From NCBI RefSeq assembly GCF_002979475.1, contig NZ_PCOY01000012.1, forward strand, positions 1 to 64,000: a stretch of 64,000 bases of DNA, written 5' to 3'. The notes beneath the pieces were generated by a model that worked only from the letters and a program-made list of their open reading frames with translations, did not search any database and was not told where the DNA came from. A program made the translations under genes and the position numbers. The DNA is from Microbacterium sp. MYb62. GTDB taxonomy: Bacteria; Actinomycetota; Actinomycetes; Actinomycetales; Microbacteriaceae. Position 1 is the stretch's first letter, and every line of letters starts with the position of its first letter. Positions 48,450 to 57,818 of the stretch are shown in pieces.

Positions 48450-49088
48450 GTGAACTCCATCCTCCTCTTCGATTTCGACGGCACCATCGCGCTCGGTGAT
48501 GGCCCGGTCCTCGCCTACGCGCAGCAGGTCGCTGCCGCCCTCGGTGGTGACGACACCTTCGTCGACGTCATCCGCGCGGTCCTCACCTCCGCCGATGACG
48601 ATGCACTCGACGGCTACGACGCCGTGCGCCGCGTCGCCGAGACCCGGGGCGCGGATGCGACCCTCCTCAGCACCGCATACCTCGCCAGCCGCGCGCAGCT
48701 CGGCACGGCGGAGGCGCCGATCGACGCGCCCGAAGGCCTCGCCGATTTCCTCGAATCGGTCGATGCCGAACGGATCCTCGTCACGAACGCGCCGGCGATC
48801 CGCATCGTCGAAGCGCTCGAGGCGCTCGGTCTCCACGGGCTGTTCGACCGGATCGTCACCGGCGCCGGCAAGCCGAAGGGACTCGAGGCCGTGCTCGCCG
48901 CGCTCCCCGCCGACGCCCGCGTCCTGAGCATCGGCGACATCTGGCACAACGACCTCGCCCCCGCGCATGCCCGCGGCCACGCAACCGCGCTGATCGGCGG
49001 ATTCTCCGACCCGAACGCCACCCCGACCTTCCGTGCCGCCGAGTTCTCGACGCTGGTACCCCAGCTCGAGGCCTGGCTCCGCGGCTGA
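48450..49088 (+). CDS. HAD superfamily hydrolase (phosphatase-like)
   Basis: A 212-residue HAD hydrolase with motif I DFDGT (D8 nucleophile, D10), motif II VTNAP, the GAGKPKGLEAVL lysine region and motif IV GDIWHND. It probably removes phosphate from a small organic phosphate. The GTG at 48450 is chosen because the conserved N-terminus (NSILLFDFDGT) begins there. It is the first gene of an operon with a phosphonate-type ABC transporter 44 bases downstream. Confidence 0.85.
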   Translation: MNSILLFDFDGTIALGDGPVLAYAQQVAAALGGDDTFVDVIRAVLTSADDDALDGYDAVRRVAETRGADATLLSTAYLASRAQLGTAEAPIDAPEGLADFLESVDAERILVTNAPAIRIVEALEALGLHGLFDRIVTGAGKPKGLEAVLAALPADARVLSIGDIWHNDLAPAHARGHATALIGGFSDPNATPTFRAAEFSTLVPQLEAWLRG

Positions 49089-49132
49089 AGCCACACCCTC
49101 CCTCACACACCCACACCCACCGAAGGATGACC

Positions 49133-50122
49133 ATGCGTACCTCTCTCCTCCGCTCCTCCGCAGCGGGCGTCATCGCCGTCGGCGCGCTGCTGACCGTCGC
49201 GCTCGCCGGCTGCTCCAGCAGCACCGGCGCCCCTGACGCGTCCGCCGCTCCCGCCGCCGACCCCGACTCGATCGTGCTCGCCCTCGTCCCCTCGCAGGAT
49301 CAGGACGGACTCGTCGACACCGCAGCGCCCCTCACCGACTACCTCACGAAGGAGCTCGGCATCGACGTCACCGGCGTCGTGTCGAAGGACTACCAGGCCG
49401 CCGTCGAGGCGATGGGTGCCGGCCAGGCGCAGATCGGCTTCCTGCCGTCGCTGCAGCTGTGGCAGGCGAACGACATGTACGACGCGAAGGTCGTGCTGCA
49501 GACCGAGCGCAACGGCAACATCACCTACCCCGCGCAGTTCATGACGAACAACCCCGACAAGTACTGCGACGACGAGCCGGTCGAGCGCGACGGGATGCTG
49601 TTCTGCAACGGTGCCGACGCCATGAAGGGCCCTGCGGGCCTCGACAGCATCGACAAGGTGAAGGGTGCGAAGGTCGCCGTGCTCGGCCCCGGTTCGCCCG
49701 CCGGCTACATCTACCCGATCGTCGCGCTGCAGGAGGCGGGCCTGGACACCGACACCGACATCCAGCAGATCCCCGTCACCGCGAACGACGCCTCCGTGCT
49801 CGCCGTCTACAACGGGGACGCCGAGGTCGGCTTCAGCTTCTGGGACGCGCGCACGATCGTCGCGAAGGACACCCCCGACGTCGGACAGAAGGTCGTCGTG
49901 TTCGCGATGACCGAGGAGATCCCGAACGACGGCGTCGCGCTCTCGTCCGACCTCTCGCCCGAGCTGCAGGACCGCATCACGAAGGCGCTCGAGGACTTCT
50001 CGAACACCCCGGAGGGCTCTGAGATCCTCACCAGCATCTACTCGATCACCAAGCTCGCGCCGGCCGACCCCGACTCGCTCGACGTCGTGGCCCGCGCCGC
50101 GCAGGCTCTGGGGCTCCAGTAA
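49133..50122 (+). CDS. phnD: PhnD-like phosphonate/phosphate-ester ABC transporter binding lipoprotein
   Basis: A 329-residue lipoprotein (lipobox VALAGCSS) of the PhnD-like periplasmic-binding family: [38 protein letters not shown] and [11 protein letters not shown]. Binding may cover phosphonates, phosphite or phosphate esters. I chose the ATG at 49133 (GAAGGA five bases upstream) over the ATG two codons earlier. Confidence 0.88.
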   Translation: MRTSLLRSSAAGVIAVGALLTVALAGCSSSTGAPDASAAPAADPDSIVLALVPSQDQDGLVDTAAPLTDYLTKELGIDVTGVVSKDYQAAVEAMGAGQAQIGFLPSLQLWQANDMYDAKVVLQTERNGNITYPAQFMTNNPDKYCDDEPVERDGMLFCNGADAMKGPAGLDSIDKVKGAKVAVLGPGSPAGYIYPIVALQEAGLDTDTDIQQIPVTANDASVLAVYNGDAEVGFSFWDARTIVAKDTPDVGQKVVVFAMTEEIPNDGVALSSDLSPELQDRITKALEDFSNTPEGSEILTSIYSITKLAPADPDSLDVVARAAQALGLQ

Positions 50123-50123
50123 A

Positions 50124-50948
50124 TTGTCCGATCAGATCCAACACGTGGACGCCGCAGCTCCGGCTGCGGCGTCCACGCCGTGGTCCATCCGTCTCGACGA
50201 GGTCACGGTGCGCTACCCGAACGGGACGCTCGGCCTGAATCGGGTGTCCCTCGAAGTCGACGCAGGGGAGATGGTCGTGGTCGTCGGGCTCTCTGGGTCG
50301 GGCAAATCCACGCTCATCCGCGCGATCAACGGGCTCGTGCCCGTCACGAGCGGGATGCTCGACGTCGGCGAGCATCGCGTGAGCGGGGCCTCGCCGCGCA
50401 CGCTCCGGCGCCTCCGCGGCGACATCGGGATGGTCTTCCAGGGGTTCAACCTCGCAGGCCGCGCGAGCGTACTGCAGAACGTGCTCGTCGGGCGCCTCGC
50501 GCACACACCGCTCTGGCGCACACTCCTGGGCGTCTACCCGGAAGCCGACAAGCAGCTCGCGTATCACGCGCTCGATCGCGTCGGCATCCTGCCCAAGCTC
50601 CACTCCCGCGCCTCCGAGCTCTCCGGTGGCCAGCAGCAACGCGTCGCGATCGCGCGCGCACTGGCACAGGAACCCCGCATCGTCCTCGCCGACGAGCCGG
50701 TCGCGAGTCTCGACCCGCCCACCGCGCATGGGGTGATGAACGATCTGCGGCGCATCAACCGCGACCTGGGCATCACGGTGCTCGTCAACCTGCACCTGCT
50801 CGACCTCGCTCGCGAGTACGGGGCGCGGATGATCGGCATGCGCGCCGGCGAGATCGTCTACGACGGTCCGGCGACCAGTGCGACGGATGCCGATTTCGAG
50901 AGCATCTACGGGCGCTCCCTCACCCCCGACGACCGGTTGGACGCATGA
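50124..50948 (+). CDS. phnC: PhnC-like ABC transporter ATP-binding protein
   Basis: A 274-residue ABC ATPase with Walker [10 protein letters not shown], the signature [15 protein letters not shown] and Walker B IVLADEP. The order phnD-phnC-phnE-phnE matches phosphonate importers. It begins with TTG 1 base after phnD; a GTG at 50145 is an alternative start. The end overlaps phnE1 by 4 bases. Confidence 0.9.
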   Translation: MSDQIQHVDAAAPAAASTPWSIRLDEVTVRYPNGTLGLNRVSLEVDAGEMVVVVGLSGSGKSTLIRAINGLVPVTSGMLDVGEHRVSGASPRTLRRLRGDIGMVFQGFNLAGRASVLQNVLVGRLAHTPLWRTLLGVYPEADKQLAYHALDRVGILPKLHSRASELSGGQQQRVAIARALAQEPRIVLADEPVASLDPPTAHGVMNDLRRINRDLGITVLVNLHLLDLAREYGARMIGMRAGEIVYDGPATSATDADFESIYGRSLTPDDRLDA

Positions 50949-51754
50949 GCGCCTCCGCCCCTCCCGTCCTCGACATCCCCACCCGGCCACGCGGGGCCTG
51001 GAAGGGGCCGGCGGTGGTGGCCGCCGTCGTGGTCGTCACCGTCGTGATGTGCCTGCCGGTGATCGGCATCGGGGTCGACTTCTCCGCCATCGCGCGCAAC
51101 TGGCAGAACGGCGCCGACAAGATCGTCAGGCTGCTCGTGCCCGATTGGAGCTTCTTCCCCCGCACCGTCGCACCTCTCGTCGAGACGTTGCAGATGGCTG
51201 TGATCGCGACCGCCATCGGCGCAGCCGTCTCACTGCCGCTCAGCTTCTGGGCCGCCAGGGCGACCAACCCGAACACTCCGGTACGCATCGTCGTGCGCGG
51301 CATCCTCAACGTCATCCGCAGCGTGCCCGATCTGCTGTACGCGGCGATCCTCGTCGCGATGGTCGGGGTCGGCGCACTCCCCGGCATCCTCGCGCTGCTG
51401 CTGTTCAACGTCGGCATCATCGTCAAACTCGTCTCGGAGGCGATCGACACCAACGACCGCGGCCCCCTCGAGGCCGGACGCGCGGTGGGGGCCACCCAGA
51501 CCAAGATCAATCGCACGCTCGCCCTGCCCGACGCCTGGCCCGCCTTCGCCAACCAGACCCTCTACGTGTTCGAACTGAACGTGCGGGCGTCGACGGTGCT
51601 CGGGCTCGTGGGCGCGGGCGGCATGGGCTTGCTCATCGATGCGGTGCGCACCTTCTACCGCTACGACCAGCTCTCGCTCATCATCCTGGAGATCCTCATC
51701 GTCGTCGTCGTGATCGACCTCGTCTCGGACGCCATCCGACGGAGGCTCGTATGA
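50945..51754 (+). CDS. phnE: PhnE-like ABC transporter permease 1
   Basis: A 269-residue permease with about six membrane segments and the EAA-type loop [24 protein letters not shown]. It has the [19 protein letters not shown] stretch characteristic of PhnE. It overlaps phnC by 4 bases (ATGA) and the second permease by 4 bases. Confidence 0.9.
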   Translation: MSASAPPVLDIPTRPRGAWKGPAVVAAVVVVTVVMCLPVIGIGVDFSAIARNWQNGADKIVRLLVPDWSFFPRTVAPLVETLQMAVIATAIGAAVSLPLSFWAARATNPNTPVRIVVRGILNVIRSVPDLLYAAILVAMVGVGALPGILALLLFNVGIIVKLVSEAIDTNDRGPLEAGRAVGATQTKINRTLALPDAWPAFANQTLYVFELNVRASTVLGLVGAGGMGLLIDAVRTFYRYDQLSLIILEILIVVVVIDLVSDAIRRRLV

Positions 51755-52566
51755 GCGCGGCGCTCACCGTCATCCCCGCCAAGCCCCGGCGGCCCTGGCT
51801 GATCGCAGGCTGGGCTCTCGTCACGGGCATCGTCGTGCTCGCGTTCTGGTCGATCGACATCGACTGGTCCCGTCTCGCCGACCTGCCGTCCGAGATCATC
51901 CGATACACCTTCCTGATGTTCGCCCACCCGAACTGGGAGAAGCTGCCGGAAGCCCTGTGGCAGACGTGGCGGAGCATCGAGATGGCCTGGGTCGGCACGA
52001 TCCTCGGCATCGTGCTCGCGACTCCGCTGAGCCTGCTCGCCGCCCGGGGATTCGGCCCCGCCTGGCTGCGTGCCCTCCTGCGCGGACTCTTCTCGCTCAT
52101 CCGTGCGGTGCCCGAGATCATCATCGCGATCGTGATCCTCTCGGTCACCGGCCTCACCCCGTTCACGGGTGCGCTCGCCCTCGCCGTCAACGGCATCGGC
52201 ACCCTCGGCAAGTGGGGGTACGAGGCCGTCGAGGCCGTGCCCCGCGGTCCGATCGAGGCGGCGCGTGCGGCGGGCGGCGGCACCCTCCAGGTGCTGCGCT
52301 GGGGTGTGTGGCCACAGGCTGAACCGGCGTTCTGGTCGTTCTGGCTCTACCGCTTCGAGATCAACGTGCGCTCCTCGGCCGTGCTCGGACTCATCGGGGT
52401 CGGGGGAATCGGCGACATGCTCACGTCCTACACGCAGTACCGTGAGTGGTCGACGGTGGGTGTCCTGCTCATCGTGGTCGTCGTGGTGACGATGCTGATC
52501 GATGCGGCCTCCGGCGCCATCCGCCGCCGGATCATGGAGGGAGCCCGTGCCCGTGTTCTCGTCTAG
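51751..52566 (+). CDS. phnE: PhnE-like ABC transporter permease 2
   Basis: A second PhnE-type permease of 271 residues, homologous to the first: RAVPEIIIAIVILSVTGLTPFTGALAL and the loop EAARAAGGGTLQVLRWGVWPQAEP. The pair probably forms a heterodimeric channel. Its 3' end overlaps the regulator gene by 20 bases. Confidence 0.9.
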   Translation: MSAALTVIPAKPRRPWLIAGWALVTGIVVLAFWSIDIDWSRLADLPSEIIRYTFLMFAHPNWEKLPEALWQTWRSIEMAWVGTILGIVLATPLSLLAARGFGPAWLRALLRGLFSLIRAVPEIIIAIVILSVTGLTPFTGALALAVNGIGTLGKWGYEAVEAVPRGPIEAARAAGGGTLQVLRWGVWPQAEPAFWSFWLYRFEINVRSSAVLGLIGVGGIGDMLTSYTQYREWSTVGVLLIVVVVVTMLIDAASGAIRRRIMEGARARVLV

Positions 52567-53419
52567 CGCCCCGCCCACCGCGCGCATCGCGGCGGTGCTC
52601 AACACACTGCAGCCCGCCGAGCGCCGCGTGGCCGAGCTGATCGTCGAATCGGCCGACGAGGTCGTGGAGTGGACGGCACAGGAGCTCGCCGACCGTGCCG
52701 GGGTCGGTCGTGCCACGGTCGTGCGCACCTGTCAGGGCATCGGCTACCGCGGGTATCCGCAGCTGCGGGTCGCGCTCGCGGCCGAGCTGGGCGGGGCGCC
52801 GGGGGAGGCGGCGGTCGATCACGGTCCGGGCGTGCTCGGACGCATGCGGGGGGAGATCGACCGTCTGGCCGCCTCGCTGCCCGCACTCGCCAGCCTGCTG
52901 GATGGGGATGCGGTGGCCGAGGCCGTGCGTCTGGCGGCATCCGCTCGCCGTCTGCTCGTGCTCGCCAACGGCCTGTCCTCACCCATCGCGAACGACCTGG
53001 CGATGCGCCTGACCGCGTCCGGGCGGTCGGCGGAGTTCATCGCCGATGCGATCGCACAGCAGATCGCCGCGCGTCATCTCACTCCGGACGATGTGTGTCT
53101 CGTCGTGAGCGGCTCCGGCGCCAACGAGGCGAGCCTGCGCGTCGCGACGGCGGCGGCGCGGGGCGGTGCGAGGGTGATCGCCTTCACCTCGTTCGCGTCG
53201 TCGGCGCTCACCGAGGTCGCGTCCCTGTCTCTGGTGATCGCGCCCACCGGGGTGAGCTTCCGCGACGAGCTCGAGCACACGTCGCGGGTGGCCTATCTCG
53301 TGTTCGCGGAGGTGTTCGCCGCGGCGGTCACCGCCGAGCGGGGTGACGATGCCGTGCAGGCCCGTGCCCACGTGCTCGAGGTCGTCTCCGCCAACCTCGG
53401 GGAGAGCGCGCCGGACTAG
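52547..53419 (+). CDS. MurR/RpiR family regulator with SIS domain
   Basis: A 290-residue regulator: an N-terminal RpiR HTH (LQPAERRVAELIVESADEVVEWTAQELADRAGVGRATVVR) and a C-terminal SIS domain (LLVLANGLSSPIANDLAMRL, then CLVVSGSGANEASL). SIS domains bind phosphosugars or similar phosphorylated compounds. I chose the GTG at 52547 because GGAGGG lies five bases upstream. Its place at the end of the Phn-type operon suggests it senses a phosphorylated product of the imported compound. Confidence 0.88.
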   Translation: MPVFSSSAPPTARIAAVLNTLQPAERRVAELIVESADEVVEWTAQELADRAGVGRATVVRTCQGIGYRGYPQLRVALAAELGGAPGEAAVDHGPGVLGRMRGEIDRLAASLPALASLLDGDAVAEAVRLAASARRLLVLANGLSSPIANDLAMRLTASGRSAEFIADAIAQQIAARHLTPDDVCLVVSGSGANEASLRVATAAARGGARVIAFTSFASSALTEVASLSLVIAPTGVSFRDELEHTSRVAYLVFAEVFAAAVTAERGDDAVQARAHVLEVVSANLGESAPD

Positions 53420-53450
53420 CGCCGCCCGCGGAGGCGGCACTAGTCAGGAG

Positions 53451-53855
53451 TCACGCGGTCGCTCGTGGCGGGTTGTACATGAATTCGACGCGGATGCCGT
53501 CGTCGTCCTCGACGAACGAGGCGTAGTAGCGGTTCGAGTAGCGGGGATACTCCTTCGGCTCGCGGACCGCCGACCACCCGGCATCCGTGGCGACCGCGTG
53601 CAGGCGATCGACGTCGTCGCGCGTGGGCACGGCGAACGCGATGTGTTGCCATCCGATCCGACCATGCCGATGCGGACCCGAGTCCTCATCCCAGGTGTAG
53701 AGGATGATCTCCGTCTCGTCGCCGTTGTTCCACGAGATCGAGTGGTCGTTCGCGCCGCCGCTCTGATAGCCGAGCGCGGTGAGAACCGGATGGAACTGCG
53801 CCCGGCCGCGCTCGAGGTCGTCGACGGTGATACCCAGATGATCCAGAAGAGCCAT
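53451..53855 (-). CDS. VOC/glyoxalase-fold protein
   Basis: A 134-residue single-domain VOC protein with LLDHLGITVDDLERG at the N-terminus and HIAFAVPTRDDVDRLH, YYASFVEDDDGIRVEFMY near the end, where conserved H and E residues would bind a metal. Function unknown; fosfomycin or glyoxalase-type activities cannot be told apart by sequence alone. It lies 33 bases downstream of the siderophore-interacting protein gene. Confidence 0.82.
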   Translation of the reverse strand: MALLDHLGITVDDLERGRAQFHPVLTALGYQSGGANDHSISWNNGDETEIILYTWDEDSGPHRHGRIGWQHIAFAVPTRDDVDRLHAVATDAGWSAVREPKEYPRYSNRYYASFVEDDDGIRVEFMYNPPRATA

Positions 53856-53888
53856 GCGCTCAGTCTTCCAGCCGGGTCCGACGTGGCA

Positions 53889-54656
53889 CTAGTGCGGTGC
53901 GTGGTACTCGGCCTCGCCGCGCTTCCAGTAGCCCTTCACGACGGCGTTCGCGGTGTCGACGCCCCAGCGCTCGAGCAGCGCCCGGCCCGGCTTGACGATC
54001 GACTGCTCCGCGGCGATGAACACGAAGGGATCCGCGCCGACGGCGTCGTCGGCGCTCAGCTCCTCGAGGAAGGCGATGAGGGCGGAGCCGGCGGGGGCCG
54101 GTCCACGGTGCAGCCACTCGATCTCGACCGGTGCTGCGATATCGACCTCTCGGCCGGGATTCACGGTCTCGACGACGATGCGTGCCGGTGTGTCTTCGGG
54201 GATCAGCGCGGCGAAGCGACGGATCGCGGGGATGGCCGTCTCGTCGCCGACCAGCAGCCACGACCCGGGTTCGCCCGCCAGCACCGCGGAGCCGCGAGGG
54301 CCGCCGACGCCGATCGTCGACCCGAGCGGTGCGGTCGCGGCCCAGGGCGCGGCGACCCCCTGATCGCCGTGGACCGCGAACTCGACATCGAGCCAGTCCG
54401 CGCCCCACGCGAGCGGGGTGTACTCGCGGCTCGGAGAGGCCCGCAGCTCCTCGACGGAGTCGGTCGGCCCTGCGGGGAAGAACAGACGCATGTGATCGTC
54501 GGCGCCGGGGGAGTCGAAGCCCGAGAGGTCGGAGCCCGTCAGGCGCACGCGCACGAAGTCCGGAGCCAGCCATTCGCGGGCGCTCAGGGTGACGTTGCGG
54601 AAGCGCAGCTCGAGGCCGCGACGCTCGATCGAGAAACCGGATTTCGTATCGCTCAT
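53889..54656 (-). CDS. Siderophore-interacting protein (ferric-siderophore reductase)
   Basis: A 255-residue SIP/ViuB family flavoprotein: FAD-binding REYTPLAWGADWLDVEFAVHGDQG, the GPRG loop, an NAD(P)H-binding LLVGDETAIPAI and C-terminal VKGYWKRGEAEYH. It probably reduces Fe(III) in imported siderophores to release iron. TAGCCT lies six bases before the ATG, inside the DtxR-type box, so repression would block a leaderless transcript directly. Confidence 0.93.
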   Translation of the reverse strand: MSDTKSGFSIERRGLELRFRNVTLSAREWLAPDFVRVRLTGSDLSGFDSPGADDHMRLFFPAGPTDSVEELRASPSREYTPLAWGADWLDVEFAVHGDQGVAAPWAATAPLGSTIGVGGPRGSAVLAGEPGSWLLVGDETAIPAIRRFAALIPEDTPARIVVETVNPGREVDIAAPVEIEWLHRGPAPAGSALIAFLEELSADDAVGADPFVFIAAEQSIVKPGRALLERWGVDTANAVVKGYWKRGEAEYHAPH

Positions 54657-54674
54657 GAAGTAAGGCTAACCTAA
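54656..54674. promoter_or_regulatory. DtxR/IdeR-type iron box
   Basis: The 19 bases here match the DtxR consensus TTAGGTTAGSCTAACCTAA at 15 of 19 positions; the right half GCTAACCTAA is perfect. The box overlaps the -10 and start of the siderophore-interacting protein gene on the minus strand and lies 84 bases before the binding-protein gene on the plus strand. Confidence 0.75.
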
Positions 54675-54757
54675 ATGGAACGAGGTAAGGTCGCCCTCAC
54701 CTCGTCATCCCGGCGCCCATCGTGTGCGCACACATCCCGCAGAACAGGAGTCTCTCC

Positions 54758-55750
54758 ATGTCCGTGCCCAGAACCCTCACCGCCACGAGCGTCGCCCTCG
54801 TCGGCCTCCTCGCCCTCGCCGGCTGCGCGTCCGGTGCCACGGCGGAACCGGAAAAGACCGAATCCGCAGCGGGATCCGTCACGATCGAGGACAACACCGG
54901 CACGCACGAGATCGAGACTCCGCCGACCTCCGTCGTCGCTCTCGACAACCGCACCTTCCAGACGCTCTCCGACTGGGGGGTCGAGCTCTCCGCCGGTGCC
55001 GTCGCACTCATGCCGGAGACCGTGTCGTATGTGAAGGACGACGGGATCGTCGACATCGGCCTGCACAGCGAGCCCGACCTCGAGGCGGTCGTCGCGGTCG
55101 AGCCCGACCTCATCATCAGCGGACAGCGCTTCACACAGCACAACACGGCGATCGCCGACCTCGTGCCCGATGCCGCCATCATCGACCTCGAGCCGCGCGA
55201 GGGCGAGCCCTTCGACGAGGAGCTCAAGCGTCAGGTCACCGTGCTCGGCGAGATCTTCGGCAAGCAGGACGAGGCCCAGAAGCTCGTCGACGACTTCGAC
55301 GCCGCGGTCGAGCGCGCCAAGGCCGCCTACGACGATGCCGACACCGTCATGGCCGTGAACACCTCGGGCGGCGAGATCGGCTACCTCGCCCCGACCGTCG
55401 GCCGCTCGCTCGGCCCGATCTACGACATCCTCGGCCTCACGCCCGCGCTCGAGGTCGACGACGCGAGCGACGACCACCAGGGCGACGAGATCTCGGTCGA
55501 GGCGATCGCGGCCTCGAACCCCTCCTGGATCCTCGTGCTCGACCGTGACGCCGTGTTCGCCGCGGACACCCCCGACTACGTGCAGGCGGCCGAGATCCTC
55601 GAGAGCTCCGAGGCCCTCGCCGGCGTCACCGCCGTGAAGGACGAGCAGATCGTCTACATGCCCACCGACACCTACCTGAACGAGGGCATCCAGACGTACA
55701 CGACGTTCCTCAACGACTTCGCCGACGCGCTCGAGAAGAGCGCGAACTGA
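54758..55750 (+). CDS. Catecholate-siderophore ABC transporter binding lipoprotein
   Basis: A 330-residue lipoprotein (lipobox LALAGCAS) of the FatB/YclQ/CeuE type of siderophore-binding proteins: VVALDNRTFQTLSDWGV, EAVVAVEPDLIISGQRF and YDILGLTPALEV. These usually bind catecholate siderophores. The ATG at 54758 has ACAGGAG upstream; an ATG 12 codons earlier lacks a ribosome site. A palindrome GTGTGCGCACAC lies at 54722-54733. The operon is likely iron-regulated. Confidence 0.88.
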   Translation: MSVPRTLTATSVALVGLLALAGCASGATAEPEKTESAAGSVTIEDNTGTHEIETPPTSVVALDNRTFQTLSDWGVELSAGAVALMPETVSYVKDDGIVDIGLHSEPDLEAVVAVEPDLIISGQRFTQHNTAIADLVPDAAIIDLEPREGEPFDEELKRQVTVLGEIFGKQDEAQKLVDDFDAAVERAKAAYDDADTVMAVNTSGGEIGYLAPTVGRSLGPIYDILGLTPALEVDDASDDHQGDEISVEAIAASNPSWILVLDRDAVFAADTPDYVQAAEILESSEALAGVTAVKDEQIVYMPTDTYLNEGIQTYTTFLNDFADALEKSAN

Positions 55751-55756
55751 GCTCTC

Positions 55757-55789
55757 GCGGCGGCATCCGGCTGATCCGGATGCCGCCGC
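55757..55789 (+). repeat. Perfect hairpin between the binding-protein and permease genes
   Basis: GCGGCGGCATCCGG (55757-55770) pairs perfectly with 55776-55789 around CTGAT, with no T-tract. It could protect the upstream mRNA or reduce read-through, so that more binding protein than permease is made. Confidence 0.7.
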
Positions 55790-55798
55790 ACCGTCATC

Positions 55799-56785
55799 AT
55801 GGTCACCACTGACATCACCGCGCCGCCCCGCAACGCCGGGCGGCTCTTCGACGTGAAGCTGCTCATCGGCGTGCTCGTCGTCGCCGCCCTCCTCGTGATC
55901 TCGCTCTTCACGGGCGTGTACGACGTCACCGGCGCCGAAGACGGCGCGCAGATGTTCCAGATCACGCGCATCCCCCGCACGATCGCCCTCGTCCTCGCCG
56001 GCGCCTCCATGGCGATGGCCGGCCTCGTCATGCAGCTGCTCACCCAGAACCGCTTCGTCGAGCCGACCACCACCGGAACCACCGAGTGGGCCGGTCTCGG
56101 GCTCCTCCTGGTCATGATCCTGGTGCCCCAGCCGTCGCTCCCGCTGCGGATGGCCGGTGCAGTTCTCGCGGCCTTCATCGGGACGATGGTGTTCTTCGCC
56201 TTCCTGCGTCGCGTGGCCCTCAAGTCCTCGCTCATCGTCCCGATCGTCGGCATCATGCTCGGCGCCGTCGTCGGTGCGCTGTCGACCTACATCGCGCTGG
56301 CCACCAACTCGCTGCAGATCGTCGGGGTCTGGTTCGCCGGCAGCTTCACGTCGGTGATGCGCGGCCAGTACGAGATGCTCTGGATCGTGGCCCTCATCGG
56401 CGTGGTCGTCTTCGTCGTCGCCGACCGACTGACGATCGCCGGCCTCGGCGAGGAGGTCGCGACGAACGTCGGTGTGAACTACAACCGGATCATCCTGCTC
56501 GGCACCGTGCTGATCGCGGTGACGACGGGTGTCGTCACGGTCGTCGTCGGCAACCTCCCCTTCCTGGGGCTGATCGTGCCCAACATCGTCTCGATGGTGC
56601 GCGGCGACGATCTGCGCAGCAACCTGCCCTGGGTGTGCCTGCTCGGCATCGCGATCGTCACCGTGTGCGACATCATCGGACGCACCATCATCATGCCGTT
56701 CGAGGTTCCCGTCTCCCTGATCCTCGGCGTCGTCGGCGCCGTGGTGTTCGTGCTCCTCCTGCTCAGGCAGCGGCGACGTGGCTAA
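55799..56785 (+). CDS. FecCD-family iron-siderophore ABC permease 1
   Basis: A 328-residue permease with about nine membrane segments, with RIPRTIALVLAGASMAMAGLVMQLLTQNRFVEP and NLPFLGLIVPNIVSMVRGDDLRSNLP, hallmarks of FecCD permeases (FatD/CeuB type). The ATG at 55799 is followed by an in-frame GTG. It overlaps the second permease gene by 8 bases. Confidence 0.9.
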   Translation: MVTTDITAPPRNAGRLFDVKLLIGVLVVAALLVISLFTGVYDVTGAEDGAQMFQITRIPRTIALVLAGASMAMAGLVMQLLTQNRFVEPTTTGTTEWAGLGLLLVMILVPQPSLPLRMAGAVLAAFIGTMVFFAFLRRVALKSSLIVPIVGIMLGAVVGALSTYIALATNSLQIVGVWFAGSFTSVMRGQYEMLWIVALIGVVVFVVADRLTIAGLGEEVATNVGVNYNRIILLGTVLIAVTTGVVTVVVGNLPFLGLIVPNIVSMVRGDDLRSNLPWVCLLGIAIVTVCDIIGRTIIMPFEVPVSLILGVVGAVVFVLLLLRQRRRG

Positions 56786-57818
56786 CGGGGTGAGCGACGT
56801 GGCAGTGGAGGTTTCGTCACGATCCGCGGGGGCGTTCACGACCGCGCGGGCGCGCCGCCGCTACGTCATCGTGCTCGGCATCCTCATCGTCCTCGCCGCC
56901 GTCTTCGGCTTCGGACTGCTCGCGTGGGCGAACCCCATGCCGGTCGGCTCGACGGGGTTCTGGCGCATCGCCCAGCACCGCGCGACCGACGTCACCGTGA
57001 TGGCGCTCGTCGCGGTCGCACAGGCCGTCGCCACCGTGAGCTTCCAGACCGTGACGAACAACCGCATCATCACGCCGTCGATCATGGGCTTCGAGTCGCT
57101 CTACCGCGTGGTGCAGACCTCGACGGTGTACCTGTTCGGGGTGGCCGGGCTCGTCGCGATCCAGGGCATCGGGCAGTTCGCGATCCAGGTGGCGATCATG
57201 GTCGCCCTCGCGGTGGCGCTGTACGGGTGGCTACTCTCGGGGCGCTACGGCAACCTGCAGATCATGCTCCTGGTCGGCATCGTGATCGGCGGCGGTCTCG
57301 GGGCGATCGCCACATTCATGCAGCGGCTGCTCACCCCGAGCGAGTTCGATGTGCTGGCCGCACGTCTGTTCGGCAACGTGTCGAACGCCGACGCCTCCTA
57401 CCTTCCGCTCGCGATCCCGCTGGTGATCGCGGCATCCGCGCTTCTCTGGCTCCGCTCACGTCGACTCAACCTGATGGCCCTCGGCCCTGACGCGGCGCGC
57501 TCCCTCGGCGTCGACCATCGGCGGGAGCTGTTCATCGTGCTGTTCCTGGTCGCCGTGCTGATGGCGACCTCGACCGCTCTGGTCGGTCCGATGACGTTCC
57601 TCGGCTTCCTGGTGGCGACGCTCGCGTACCAGTTCGCCGACACGCACGATCATCGACTCATCTTCCCGGTCGCGGTTCTCACGGCCTTCGCGATCCTCGC
57701 CGGTGCGTACTTCGTGATGAAGAACGTGTTCTATGCGCAGGGGATGGTGTCGATCCTGATCGAACTCGTCGGCGGCACCGTGTTCCTCATCGTCATCCTC
57801 AGAAAGGGCAGACTGTGA
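56778..57818 (+). CDS. FecCD-family iron-siderophore ABC permease 2
   Basis: A 346-residue permease of the FatC/CeuC type: RATDVTVMALVAVAQAVATVSFQTVTNNRIITPSIMGFESLY and GPMTFLGFLVATLAYQFADTHDHR. It pairs with permease 1. It starts with GTG in an overlap, and other in-frame GTG codons follow within 25 residues. The stop overlaps the ATPase gene by 4 bases. Confidence 0.9.
   Translation: MANGVSDVAVEVSSRSAGAFTTARARRRYVIVLGILIVLAAVFGFGLLAWANPMPVGSTGFWRIAQHRATDVTVMALVAVAQAVATVSFQTVTNNRIITPSIMGFESLYRVVQTSTVYLFGVAGLVAIQGIGQFAIQVAIMVALAVALYGWLLSGRYGNLQIMLLVGIVIGGGLGAIATFMQRLLTPSEFDVLAARLFGNVSNADASYLPLAIPLVIAASALLWLRSRRLNLMALGPDAARSLGVDHRRELFIVLFLVAVLMATSTALVGPMTFLGFLVATLAYQFADTHDHRLIFPVAVLTAFAILAGAYFVMKNVFYAQGMVSILIELVGGTVFLIVILRKGRL

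Noticed and set aside
48450..53419. A complete phosphonate C-P lyase operon
   Set aside because: No phnG-M or phnJ genes are present; only the transporter, a HAD hydrolase and a regulator.
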